DNA of 29,990 bases from an uncultured Campylobacter sp. (GTDB lineage: Bacteria; Campylobacterota; Campylobacteria; Campylobacterales; Campylobacteraceae), in the NCBI RefSeq assembly GCF_938045775.1, contig NZ_CALIBH010000217.1:1-29990 (forward strand), written 5' to 3'. Made by a program: the position numbers and the translations under genes. This document shows, in pieces, positions 8,342-16,389 of the stretch. The stretch's first letter is position 1. Each line of letters starts with the position of its first letter. The notes under the pieces were generated by a model, which did no database searches, was not told where the DNA came from, and saw nothing but the letters and a program-made list of their open reading frames with translations.

Positions 8342-9358
8342 ATGAGAAGTTTTATTTCGAGGATTTTTGGGATTATCGCCGCGGTGCAATTTCCTAAATT
8401 TATACAAAATTTTATCAACCGCAAATATGTGGAATTTTTTAAAATCGATATGAGCGAATTTGATCCGCCGCAAAGCTACGCGAGCCTAAACGCGCTTTTT
8501 ACCCGCCGCTTGCTGCGTCCGCGCGAGATAGCGGCAGACGAGACGGCTTTCATAAGCCCTAGCGACGGCGTGATCTTTGAGAGTGGATGCTGCGACGATC
8601 TGCAAGCTTTTAGCGTAAAGGGCTGCGAATATAGCCTTAGCGAGCTGCTGGGGCGGACGTTTACGGCGAGCGAAAGCGGCGGAGCGGATACCCGCCACGA
8701 CATTAAAAATTTAAATGACGCCGCAGATGCCGCGCAAGCAAAAATCATGGACGGCGAAAGCGGCGCAACTTATGCTGCAAGCGGTGTGCGAGCTGAAATT
8801 TATAGCAATAAAAGCGGTGCGAGCCGCGAAACGAGCGCAGAGGACGCCCAAGACGGCGAAAATACAAGCGGCGTAAATTTAAGCTACGCAAACATCTATC
8901 TAAGTCCGCGCGATTATCATCATTATCACGCGCCGTGCGATCTGAGCGTGACGGAGGGGCTTTACATACCTGCTGATCTTTACAGCGTGGCGAAGGAATT
9001 TTTACTTAAAATTCCAAACCTCTACGCTAAAAACGAGCGCGTGATTTTAAAGTGCAAGATGCGTAACGGCGGGATTTTGTGGATGGTTTTCGTGGGTGCT
9101 TTAAACGTCGGCAAGATGAGATTTGATTTCGATGCGCGAATACAGACGAATGCATGCGCAAGTAGAGCTGAGGCGCTTTACGAATATAAAAATTTAAACT
9201 TTAAAAAGGGCGATCATTTGGGAAATTTTGAGCTGGGCTCAACGATCGTGCTCGTAGCGCAAAGCGAGTTTTTGAAATTTGAAACCCCGACTGATACGTC
9301 CGTAAAATTCGGACAAAAAATCGCAGAATTTAATGAAATTTCACAAAATTCCATTTAA
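8342..9358 (+). CDS. psd: Phosphatidylserine decarboxylase proenzyme with an internal insertion
   Basis: The product converts phosphatidylserine to phosphatidylethanolamine in the inner membrane. It cleaves itself to form a pyruvoyl group at the Ser of the LGST motif (L298-G299-S300-T301, with the cleavage between G and S). Other family landmarks are ASLNALFTRRLLRPRE (47-62), SPSDGVI (72-78), the histidine-rich SPRDYHHYHAP (188-198) and GALNVGKM (252-259). At 338 residues it is about 70 longer than usual. The excess is a low-complexity stretch at about 110-180, between the SLSELLG segment and YANIYLSPRDYHHYH. The catalytic parts are intact, so it is probably functional. It is the last gene of the mscL cluster. 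Confidence 0.95.
   Translation: MRSFISRIFGIIAAVQFPKFIQNFINRKYVEFFKIDMSEFDPPQSYASLNALFTRRLLRPREIAADETAFISPSDGVIFESGCCDDLQAFSVKGCEYSLSELLGRTFTASESGGADTRHDIKNLNDAADAAQAKIMDGESGATYAASGVRAEIYSNKSGASRETSAEDAQDGENTSGVNLSYANIYLSPRDYHHYHAPCDLSVTEGLYIPADLYSVAKEFLLKIPNLYAKNERVILKCKMRNGGILWMVFVGALNVGKMRFDFDARIQTNACASRAEALYEYKNLNFKKGDHLGNFELGSTIVLVAQSEFLKFETPTDTSVKFGQKIAEFNEISQNSI
8669..8881 (+). repeat. In-frame low-complexity insertion in psd
   Basis: Codons 110-180 of psd encode an Ala/Ser/Gly/Asp-rich stretch (repeated SGA/SGG, DAADAAQAK, AEDAQDGEN) with no counterpart in the family. It holds three AAATTT hexamers, so it is less dense in RAATTY than the insertions in priA, ybeY and queC. It shares their position type, a surface loop between two conserved segments. 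Confidence 0.65.
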
Positions 9359-9406
9359 AATGCAGGATTTTTTCTTTAACTAAAATTAATTTTATTTAAA
9401 TTTAGC

Positions 9407-9412
9407 TATAAT
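9407..9412 (+). promoter_or_regulatory. -10 element of the pseudopilin-priA unit
   Basis: TATAAT in the context TTAGCTATAATCATC, 28 bp before the pilin ATG, preceded by T-rich sequence in place of a -35. The ribosome site AAAGGA follows at 9429-9434. This appears to be the only strong promoter upstream of both the pilin and priA. Confidence 0.7.
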
Positions 9413-9440
9413 CATCTCACTTTAAATCAAAGGATTTAAC

Positions 9441-9923
9441 ATGAAAAATTTAAAAGCTTTTACGATGATAGAGCTTGTTTTCGTCATCGTTGTTTTAGGT
9501 ATTTTGGCGGGCATCGCGGTGCCTAGATTAGCCGCTACGCGCGATGATGCTACGATCGCTAAGATGCGCGGGGATATCGCTGCTATTAGAAGCGGACTTT
9601 CGCTAGTTAGAAGCGAGAATATGATGAGGGGCGTGACTACGTGGCCTGGTCTAGAAGCTAATCCAGATGTAGCCGGTACGCTTTTTGAAGGTGTTTTGCA
9701 GCAGCCCATCTATCCAATGAAAGCTGGTGGCAGAAACGGCTGGAGCTTAGTTGCAAATGGTAATGCTAATGCTACGTCCACATATACAGCTACCGTTGCC
9801 GGTCAATCAACTACTTTTAACTACTATCCGACTGCGGCTTCTAGACCTGCAGGCTCAACGGTTAATGTAGGTTCGTTCGACTGCAATCATCAACAGCCTC
9901 TTTGTCAATCCTTAGCTCAATAG
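9441..9923 (+). CDS. Type IV pilin-like / pseudopilin protein
   Basis: The 160-residue protein opens with a short basic leader and the class III signal KAFTMIELVFVIVVLGILAGIAVPRLAATRDD-type N-terminus: prepilin peptidase cuts before the Phe-Thr-Met-Ile-Glu segment and the Glu at +5 is present. The hydrophobic helix is followed by a small globular domain with two C-terminal cysteines (SFDCNHQQPLCQSL) that could form a disulfide. Non-piliated campylobacters use such proteins in the transformation (Cts) machinery, for example CtsG, so a DNA-uptake role is the best guess. priA starts 4 bp after the stop, so the two are co-transcribed. Specific orthology is not established. Confidence 0.88.
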   Translation: MKNLKAFTMIELVFVIVVLGILAGIAVPRLAATRDDATIAKMRGDIAAIRSGLSLVRSENMMRGVTTWPGLEANPDVAGTLFEGVLQQPIYPMKAGGRNGWSLVANGNANATSTYTATVAGQSTTFNYYPTAASRPAGSTVNVGSFDCNHQQPLCQSLAQ

Positions 9924-9927
9924 CTAA

Positions 9928-12690
9928 ATGCTCTATTATGAAGTTGCGGTTTTGGGCGCCAGCCTAAAGCCGCTTACTTATAGTTCAAATTTTAAAATCC
10001 TAGCCTATCAAATCGTATCAGTCCCCGTAAAATCGAGCGTCAAATCCGCCGTGATCCTGCGTGAGGTTGCAAAGCCGAGTTTCAAAACCAAGGAAATTTC
10101 TGAAATTTCGCAGCTTAAATTTAGCTTGTTTCAAAGTACGCTTGCAAATTTTATCGCGCATTACTATGTTTGCGAAAAGGGCGTTGCATTCGGAATTTTC
10201 GAGCCTGCGAGCGAGACGACGCAGGACTTGCAGAATTTGCAGGAGGATCCCACTACCGAGCGGAATTGCGCTTGCAAGCAAACTTCTACCCGCGAACAAA
10301 ATTTTATTTTCGAGCAGGATTCCATCACCGCACAAAATTCTGTGCTCGACGATGATTTTAGTGCCACACACAATTCCGCCTCAATTCAAAATTCTACATT
10401 GACGAGGAATTCTATTACCACAGAAAATTCTGTTACCGTCATAAATTCCGTCATCGCGCCAAATTCCATGCAAAAACAAAATTTAAAGCAGGCGCAAAAT
10501 ATTATCTCGCAAAATTTAGCGTTAAATTTTACCTCCGCGCAGAATTCTATCCAAGAGCAGGGCTTTGTCAATGAGCAAAATTCTGTTTCAATCCAAAATT
10601 CTACATTGGCTCAAAATCCCGCTACGACAATAAATTTTGTTGCCGCCCTCGAGCCGACACACAAACAAAATTCCGCCATCGCGCAAAATTCTATCCAAGA
10701 GCGGGATTTTGCCAAGGGAGAGAATTCCATTTCGATTCAAGATTCTACTTCAGCGCAAAATTCCGCCATCGCGCAAAATTCCGATGTCGCAGTGCAAAGC
10801 CCCATTTCGCAGTCGCTATCCCCGCTTAAAATAGGTAAAATTCCAAACCTTACCCCCGCGCAGGAGCAAGCGCGTAAATTTGCCGAAGCCAACGAGACGT
10901 CGCTGATTTTCGGCGATACGGGCAGCGGCAAGAGCGAAATTTATATCGCGCTGATCGCGCAGGCGCTCGCTGCGGGCAAGCAGGCGCTGTTTTTGATGCC
11001 CGAGATTTCGCTCACGCCGCAGATGATGAAGCGGCTACAGAGCTATTTCGGCGAGCGGCTCGGCGTATGGCACTCCAAAATTTTGCCCAAGAAAAAGCGC
11101 GAAATTTTAGCGAAATTTAACGCAGGCGAGATTCGGCTCATCGCGGGCGCTCGCTCCGCGCTGTTTTTGCCTTTTAGCAATCTAGGCCTCATCGTCGTGG
11201 ATGAGGAGCACGACGACAGTTACAAATCCGCCGCCGCGCCACGCCTAAATGCCCGCGACGCCGCGATTTTCGTCGGCAAGAAGCTTGGCATCCGCGTGGT
11301 TTTGGGCTCCGCGACGCCCGCGCTTAGCACCTACGCGAAGCAGCCGCACTTCCGTCTGCGCGGCACCTACTTTAGCAGCGCCAAGCGCTTCATTTTCGAC
11401 GAGAGCGAGACGACTCTGAGCCCCAAAATTTTAACCGAGATCGGGCGCAGCCTCGAAGCCGGCAAGCAGGCGGTCGTGTTTTTGCCGACGCGCGCGAACT
11501 ACAAATATATGGTCTGCGAAAACTGCGGGCAGATCGTGCGCTGCCCGTTTTGCGCCGTCGGGATGAGCTACCACGCGGACGCTGCGGCGCTGAAGTGCCA
11601 TTACTGCGGCTTTAGCACGTTTTACAAGGTGTCTTGTGAAAGCTGCGGCGGCGAGGTGATGCAGGCGCGCAAGATCGGTACGGGCGAGCTCGCGGCACAG
11701 CTTGCGGCGCGTTTCCCAAGCGCCCGCATCGCAAAATTTGATCGCGACGAGATCACCACGCAGCGCAAGCTCGAGGCGCTGCTAAATAACTTTAACGCCC
11801 ATAAAATCGACATTCTGGTAGGCACGCAGATGCTTAGCAAGGGGCACGATTACCATGGAGTCGATCTTGCGGTGATAATGGGGATTGACGAGCATCTGAG
11901 CTATCCCGATTTTAGGGCGCGTGAAAAGACGCTGGCGCTTGCGATGCAGGTGGCGGGCCGCGCGGGCCGCTCGGGGCAGGGTAGGGTCGTCATACAGACG
12001 CGCCAGAGCGGCTTTTTTAGGGATTATATCGAAAACTACGACGATTTTTTGCGCGACGAAGCGGAGTTTCGCGAGGGGCTCTATCCGCCGTATATGCGGC
12101 TTTTGCGCGTGCTGATCTCGCATAAAAACGAAAAAGTGGCGAGCAAGATAATGAACGTAGCGCTTGAGCTTTTACGCCGCAAACAGGCGGGAGATAGCGC
12201 GTTTGCATCGCATGACGGGCTGGACGCGAGGCAAGCAAATTTAAGCGCTTTAAATTTAGAAAATGCCGCGCAGCAGGGCAGTAAGCAGATGTCAATTTTT
12301 AAATTTCAAAGCTCGGATCCGCGCGAGAGCAACGCAAATTTAAACTATCAAAAAAACGCTTCAAATTTAAAAAATACCGCGCAAATTTTAGCTTGCGACG
12401 CAGGCGCAGGTAGCGTAAATTTAAAGCCTGAAAGAAAGAGTAGCGTGCAAAATTTTATAAATTTAGCGACCGAAAATGCTGCCGAAAATTCCGTGCAGTA
12501 TTTGAAAGAGAAAGCGAGCGAGAGCTTTGAGATCATCGGCTACGGTAAGGCGGGCATCGCCTATATCGCGTCGAAATTTCGCTTTGAAATTCTGCTGCGG
12601 GCTAGCTCGCACGTGCCGCTGATTAACGCCGCGCGCGCGCTTGAGCATCTGCCCGTCGAGATCGATATGGATCCCGTAAACTTCGGCTAG
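9928..12690 (+). CDS. priA: Primosomal replication restart helicase PriA with two large insertions
   Basis: PriA is a 3'-5' helicase that reloads the replisome at collapsed forks. Domain order: N-terminal 3'-end/DNA-binding domain (1-95), insertion 1 (about 96-292), helicase core with Walker A GDTGSGKS from G329 and the DEEH box at D425, and an eight-cysteine zinc module starting at C530 (CENCG, CPFC, CHYCG, CESCG). Helicase motifs V-VI follow (GTQMLSKGHDYHGVDLA, QVAGRAGRSGQG), then insertion 2 (about 752-860) and the C-terminal domain ending at 920. Related enzymes are about 600-620 residues; the insertions account for the excess. Both fall in linkers and all catalytic motifs are intact. The codon and base character of the inserts (Asn/Ser/Gln, AAAATTC) differs from the core. 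Confidence 0.96.
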   Translation: MLYYEVAVLGASLKPLTYSSNFKILAYQIVSVPVKSSVKSAVILREVAKPSFKTKEISEISQLKFSLFQSTLANFIAHYYVCEKGVAFGIFEPASETTQDLQNLQEDPTTERNCACKQTSTREQNFIFEQDSITAQNSVLDDDFSATHNSASIQNSTLTRNSITTENSVTVINSVIAPNSMQKQNLKQAQNIISQNLALNFTSAQNSIQEQGFVNEQNSVSIQNSTLAQNPATTINFVAALEPTHKQNSAIAQNSIQERDFAKGENSISIQDSTSAQNSAIAQNSDVAVQSPISQSLSPLKIGKIPNLTPAQEQARKFAEANETSLIFGDTGSGKSEIYIALIAQALAAGKQALFLMPEISLTPQMMKRLQSYFGERLGVWHSKILPKKKREILAKFNAGEIRLIAGARSALFLPFSNLGLIVVDEEHDDSYKSAAAPRLNARDAAIFVGKKLGIRVVLGSATPALSTYAKQPHFRLRGTYFSSAKRFIFDESETTLSPKILTEIGRSLEAGKQAVVFLPTRANYKYMVCENCGQIVRCPFCAVGMSYHADAAALKCHYCGFSTFYKVSCESCGGEVMQARKIGTGELAAQLAARFPSARIAKFDRDEITTQRKLEALLNNFNAHKIDILVGTQMLSKGHDYHGVDLAVIMGIDEHLSYPDFRAREKTLALAMQVAGRAGRSGQGRVVIQTRQSGFFRDYIENYDDFLRDEAEFREGLYPPYMRLLRVLISHKNEKVASKIMNVALELLRRKQAGDSAFASHDGLDARQANLSALNLENAAQQGSKQMSIFKFQSSDPRESNANLNYQKNASNLKNTAQILACDAGAGSVNLKPERKSSVQNFINLATENAAENSVQYLKEKASESFEIIGYGKAGIAYIASKFRFEILLRASSHVPLINAARALEHLPVEIDMDPVNFG
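10213..10803 (+). repeat. 18-bp degenerate tandem repeat (hexapeptide) inserted in priA
   Basis: Between the DNA-binding domain and the helicase core the protein runs through about 25 hexapeptides of the form N-S-x-x-x-Q (for example NSTLTR NSITTE NSVTVI, NSAIAQ NSIQER). At DNA level each unit is an 18-bp block anchored on AAAATTC or a close variant. I counted about 20 RAATTY hexamers in roughly 590 bp. The copies are too diverged to be a recent slippage product. The hexad lacks the L/I/V pattern of left-handed beta-helix hexapeptides and is probably disordered. Confidence 0.85.
12181..12507 (+). repeat. Second RAATTY-rich insertion in priA
   Basis: Codons about 752-860, between the helicase core and the C-terminal domain, encode an Asn/Ala/Ser/Gln-rich stretch with recurring AAATTTA words (ANLSALNLENAA, ANLNYQ, ASNLKNTAQ, VNLKPERK). 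About ten RAATTY hexamers occur here. Most are read as A-N-L (GCAAATTTA), unlike the N-S reading of insertion 1, and the spacing is irregular. Confidence 0.75.
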
Positions 12691-12809
12691 ACAGAGCTTT
12701 TAAAATTCGAGCGAAATTTTATCCGCCGCGGACGCCTTTTTGCAGCGTTTGTTTGCGGAGCGGGCTAAAAAAGAGTGGCAAAATTTCGGGTAAAATTTAA
12801 GGAGACGAT

Positions 12810-13733
12810 TTGAGCGATAATTTAGATGAGCTAAGAGAAGCCTTACGCAGAAGTCATGCAAAGGCGCCTCGCAGATCGCAGACAGATAGTGATAAGCCTG
12901 ATGCTTGCGATCTGAATTTAAAACCGGATTTAAAACTAGATGGCTCGGAGTTTGCAGATGATAGTACAGAAACATATACCTACAAGAACGCGAGCCTTTC
13001 GAGCAAGGATAATACCATAATCATAGATTATGACAGAGCCCCATTAATCATCACGGATCATCTCTATCGCGATTACGTTAAATATCAATTCCCCGCGATG
13101 TGCTGCGTATTTTTAATATTTTTGTTTTTTGCCGTCATCGTGGTAGGGCCGCCAGAGCTAGGCGTATTGCAAATGTTTATCCTAGTGCCCTTGCCGCTCA
13201 TAGAGGCAGCTAGGCGCGAGGGCGAAGCATATTTCGTGATGACGAACTCCGCCGTCGCGTATTATAAAAAGGGCGAAATTGTGAAATTTTTTGAGCTACA
13301 AAAGATCGGTGCGATGGCGATTAGCTTCGATTGCAGATGGAGTTGGAGGCAGCAAATGCCGTTAGCCCTTAAGATCGTTATCGCCGTTTGGGTTTTACTC
13401 GCGCTTAAGTTTGGCGGAGACGAGGAAAGCGTGAGTGTTAATATTAGAAATATAGTTTGTATTTTTACTATGGTACTTACCCTGCTTTACGGCTCTAAGA
13501 TATTTATGCATCTACATAATGGCAGCCTCGGATTTTTCGGCATTCACGATCAGCTCGTGCTATATAAAGAAAATGCCAACGTCGATATAATGAATATTTT
13601 GATGGCAAACAAAGATGAATACGTGCAGCTACGGGAGTATTTCTTAGCCGTGCTAAATGTCGATATAGATGAGCTACGGCGCACGATGTCGGTTTTCGAT
13701 GAAAAGATAGAATTTAAGAAATTTAAATTCTAA
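12810..13733 (+). CDS. Unknown membrane protein, multi-pass
   Basis: I do not recognise this 307-residue protein. The first 75 residues are polar and charged (DELREALRRSH, then Asp/Lys-rich). Hydrophobic segments follow at about 92-112 (FPAMCCVFLIFLFFAVIVVG), 116-134, 182-200 and 211-232, and then a soluble tail of about 75 residues. The tail pattern (LVLYKENANVDIMNIL, VQLREYFLAVLNVDIDELR) looks like a cytoplasmic PH-like or regulatory end. Start is TTG at 12810 after AAGGAGA (12799-12805). It stands alone, 119 bp after priA, at the entry to an AT-richer accessory stretch. A TAAAAT word just before the ribosome site is too close to serve as its -10. Confidence 0.75.
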   Translation: MSDNLDELREALRRSHAKAPRRSQTDSDKPDACDLNLKPDLKLDGSEFADDSTETYTYKNASLSSKDNTIIIDYDRAPLIITDHLYRDYVKYQFPAMCCVFLIFLFFAVIVVGPPELGVLQMFILVPLPLIEAARREGEAYFVMTNSAVAYYKKGEIVKFFELQKIGAMAISFDCRWSWRQQMPLALKIVIAVWVLLALKFGGDEESVSVNIRNIVCIFTMVLTLLYGSKIFMHLHNGSLGFFGIHDQLVLYKENANVDIMNILMANKDEYVQLREYFLAVLNVDIDELRRTMSVFDEKIEFKKFKF

Positions 13734-13878
13734 ATCGGCGCGCTTGAGGGTTTGTCTGCAGGAATAAATACATACTCTGTGAGTTTTGGCTAAGCGTGCA
13801 GTTAAGCGAATTTTATTTATCTAAATTTTGCTCGCAGAATTTACATGATACGACTATAAATTTTACGCCCCGTCATTC

Positions 13879-13892
13879 TTATATCAGATTAA
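13879..13892 (+). repeat. 14-bp direct repeat, copy 1
   Basis: TTATATCAGATTAA occurs here and again at 14653-14666. Each copy lies 80-125 bp before a gene for an exported or anchored unknown protein. The intervening gene (14014-14562) also has a decayed partial copy at 16390-16465. Nearby TATAAT at 13901-13906 and 13941-13946 are promoter candidates for the 14014 gene. Confidence 0.6.
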
Positions 13893-14013
13893 AATCAAAA
13901 TATAATATCAAATTGCAGCGTTTTAATCTTAACGGGGGGATATAATAAGTCATCGCTCTTTTTGAAAGAGGCAAAACTATTTGCACCGATATAGAACATA
14001 GAAAGGCGACGAT

Positions 14014-14562
14014 TTGAAAAAACTACTTAGAAATTTTATGATTTTTGCAGGTTTCATCCTTATGCTATATACCTCTTATTTTCTATATTTTTATTCTAAA
14101 AGAGCCGAATATGCGGCTATTTTATTGCAAAAGGCGCTTGGGTATGAAGAGAAATTTTTTACTGAGAAAACACAAAATTTAGACCCGTCTGAGCAAACCA
14201 AGCTACGGCATGAGTTTGAAAAAGAGAAATCAAAGCTAGAAAAATATTGCAGCGATGCCATAATAAACGGCGAAAATGGCCATTGCAAGGTTTATTATAA
14301 CTTCGATTTCGACTATATTCATTTTTACGACGGGCGAAATCAAGATATCGCGCTGGGCTACGACTTTGATAACGAAAGCATCGAGTTTTATAAAAAGCTA
14401 TCAGATCACTATGATTACAAAGGCAAAAAATACAGATCGCGCAGGGTGTATAGCGAGCACCATGCGACATTTGCGATTGACAATTTTGAGTATGCAAAAT
14501 TTTGGTTGGGAAATTACGGTGAATTTACCCTAAAAGATCCATATATCCATGAATGTGAATAA
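14014..14562 (+). CDS. Unknown membrane-anchored protein
   Basis: I do not recognise this 182-residue protein. One N-terminal hydrophobic helix (about 8-28, MIFAGFILMLYTSYFLYFY) acts as an uncleaved anchor or signal. The rest is a polar domain, helical and Lys/Glu-rich at 45-80, then rich in Tyr, Phe and Asp (YYNFDFDYIHFYDGRNQDIALGYDF) with three cysteines (two at about 82-94, one at the C-terminus). Start is TTG at 14014 with GAAAGG upstream. Base composition is AT-richer than the housekeeping genes around it. The last 70 bp reappear, decayed, at 16390-16465, so a second copy once existed nearby. Confidence 0.7.
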   Translation: MKKLLRNFMIFAGFILMLYTSYFLYFYSKRAEYAAILLQKALGYEEKFFTEKTQNLDPSEQTKLRHEFEKEKSKLEKYCSDAIINGENGHCKVYYNFDFDYIHFYDGRNQDIALGYDFDNESIEFYKKLSDHYDYKGKKYRSRRVYSEHHATFAIDNFEYAKFWLGNYGEFTLKDPYIHECE

Positions 14563-14652
14563 AATTGATTAGTGCTTTAAACACTGAAAGCCTGCCGTAT
14601 AGATCGGCGGTATATGCATAAATTAGTATTTGTGCGGATATGATAATATATT

Positions 14653-14666
14653 TTATATCAGATTAA
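14653..14666 (+). repeat. 14-bp direct repeat, copy 2
   Basis: Identical to 13879-13892 (TTATATCAGATTAA), placed 81 bp before the ATG of the first secreted paralogue. It may be a duplicated promoter-region fragment or a regulator site; no dyad symmetry is obvious. Confidence 0.6.
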
Positions 14667-14747
14667 GTAATTATGTTATATAAGCTTATGTAACCGATAA
14701 CAAAAAACGCTTTTAGGATTCCAAAATCCCATTTTAAGGAGCAAGGG

Positions 14748-15548
14748 ATGCAAATTCGTGCTTTTATTTTAGCGATCTTGTTTGCCGTATCGTTCGTAAA
14801 AGCGGATGATATAAAGCAGCCATCGATGCCATGGCAACTGGAATCTATTTTATGGAAAATTCAAGATAAAAAAGTTGTAAGAAAAGCTCTTCACGAACCT
14901 ATGATTCGGGGCGCAACTACGTTTAACGGCAAGAGTTTTTATTTTTTTAAGATAGAACAAAATGCAACGCTCAAAAAAGAATATGAAGAGCATTTATCAA
15001 AAGAGAGAGACTTCTGTAATGACTTTTACGACGATCTATTCGAATGGAAGAATATAAGTGTAATCAAACCTCTGGTTTTTGATACGACGAATTACAACAA
15101 TCCCGTTTTAAAGAAAAATATGGGCGATTGCTGGTATATGGATATGAATAAAACGATTAGAGACGGCTTTATCGGGAGAGGATTTACATTGTATAAATTT
15201 GATAATAAGCTTTTGTATATTATGATTTACAAAACTACTTCTTATATATATCAGACGGATGATTTCGCAAATCTCGCTTACATTTTAGATCTGCGGGAAT
15301 GTAGTAAAATCATAAAAAACCCTCGCAGCAGGGTAAATTTAGAAATTCCGGGCAATATTATATATAAACCGCGTCTGTTTTATGCCGAACCGATACGTTA
15401 TAAAGATATAGACTATCTACTTTTCATAGATTTTGACAATACGGATAGCGGACAACTATTCAACGTCACAATCAGGAAATTTAAAGACGGTATTTTACAA
15501 ATGCCTGTTTGTAGCAATTCATACGTAAATACGAAGCTTTATCGATAG
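14748..15548 (+). CDS. Unknown exported protein, tandem paralogue A
   Basis: The 266-residue protein has a clean signal peptide (MQIRAFILAILFAVSFVKA, cut before DDIKQ) and a mature part with four cysteines (RDFCND, GDCWYM, RECSK, PVCSN) that are all conserved in paralogue B, suggesting two disulfides in the periplasm or outside. Residues 72-159 are nearly identical to B (one substitution, N to D), while both flanks are diverged. ATG follows AAGGAG. No known domain is recognised. It lies 8 bp before paralogue B and is presumably co-transcribed. AT-rich composition suggests acquired DNA. Confidence 0.75.
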   Translation: MQIRAFILAILFAVSFVKADDIKQPSMPWQLESILWKIQDKKVVRKALHEPMIRGATTFNGKSFYFFKIEQNATLKKEYEEHLSKERDFCNDFYDDLFEWKNISVIKPLVFDTTNYNNPVLKKNMGDCWYMDMNKTIRDGFIGRGFTLYKFDNKLLYIMIYKTTSYIYQTDDFANLAYILDLRECSKIIKNPRSRVNLEIPGNIIYKPRLFYAEPIRYKDIDYLLFIDFDNTDSGQLFNVTIRKFKDGILQMPVCSNSYVNTKLYR

Positions 15549-15556
15549 GGGCGGTT

Positions 15557-16363
15557 ATGTGGGTTCATATTTTCATCTTAATGATCGCATTCGTACTATT
15601 TGCGAATGCAAACGATGTAAGCGATACGGAAATTCCTTTTGATTTAAAAATAGCTTTATGGAAAGCTAATGATAGGAAAGTAGTAAGAAACAATCCTTCC
15701 GGTATGGTAGAAGGAGAAACCACTTTCAACGGAAAAACCGTTAGCTTTTGGCAAATAGATAGAAATGCAACGCTCAAAAAAGAGTATGAAGAGCATTTAT
15801 CAAAAGAAAGAGACTTCTGCAACGACTTTTACGATGATCTATTCGAATGGAAAAATATAAGCGTAATCAAGCCTCTGGTTTTTGATACGACGGATTACAA
15901 TAACCCCGTTTTAAAGAAAAATATGGGCGATTGCTGGTATATGGATATGAATAAAACGATTAGAGACGGCTTTATCGGGAGAGGATTTACATTGTATAAA
16001 TTTGATAATAAGCTTTTGTATATTATGACGTATAGAGATTTTCGGTTATACGAGATGTCTTTTGCAAATTTTATGTATATTCTAGATCCGCAAAAGTGCG
16101 GTAAGATTATAAAAGACCCCTCAAACGATTCATATCATAGCAGGATAGATTTTGAGGATTATCGAAACAAGATCGCAGGAAACACCCTGATTTATTTCGG
16201 ACCGATAAAATATAAAGACGAAGACTATTTGCTTTTTATCGATTCCGTAAATTTAATAAACGGTCTTAAAGCGGTTTCTATTAAAATTAGTAAATTTAAA
16301 GACAAAGTTTCACAAACATCCGTTTGTAGAAATTTGTATTTAAATACAAAAATTTACCATTAA
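15557..16363 (+). CDS. Unknown exported protein, tandem paralogue B
   Basis: The 268-residue partner of the upstream gene has its own signal peptide (MWVHIFILMIAFVLFANA, before NDVSD). It keeps the four cysteines (RDFCND, GDCWYM, QKCGK, SVCRN), the N-terminal W-K-x-x-D-x-K-V-V-R motif, and the T-T-F-N-G-K element. The central block matches A without indels at a constant 803-bp offset (14961-15225 against 15764-16028), including 124 bp identical. Ends differ strongly. This pattern fits an older duplication with recent gene conversion of the middle. The function is unknown. Confidence 0.75.
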   Translation: MWVHIFILMIAFVLFANANDVSDTEIPFDLKIALWKANDRKVVRNNPSGMVEGETTFNGKTVSFWQIDRNATLKKEYEEHLSKERDFCNDFYDDLFEWKNISVIKPLVFDTTDYNNPVLKKNMGDCWYMDMNKTIRDGFIGRGFTLYKFDNKLLYIMTYRDFRLYEMSFANFMYILDPQKCGKIIKDPSNDSYHSRIDFEDYRNKIAGNTLIYFGPIKYKDEDYLLFIDSVNLINGLKAVSIKISKFKDKVSQTSVCRNLYLNTKIYH

Positions 16364-16389
16364 GTAGTTAATCATACAAACGCATTCAG

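Noticed and set aside
8342..9358. Psd proenzyme inactive because of its insertion
   Set aside because: The LGST self-cleavage site and the His-rich motif are intact and the frame is open throughout.
10213..10803. Regular short repeats resembling a CRISPR array
   Set aside because: The 18-bp units are contiguous, degenerate and in frame with priA; there are no identical 25-40 bp repeats or unique spacers, and no cas genes.
10213..10803. Left-handed beta-helix hexapeptide or pentapeptide-repeat domain
   Set aside because: The hexad is N-S-x-x-x-Q without the recurring aliphatic residue and Gly of beta-helix hexapeptides, and the period is six, not five.
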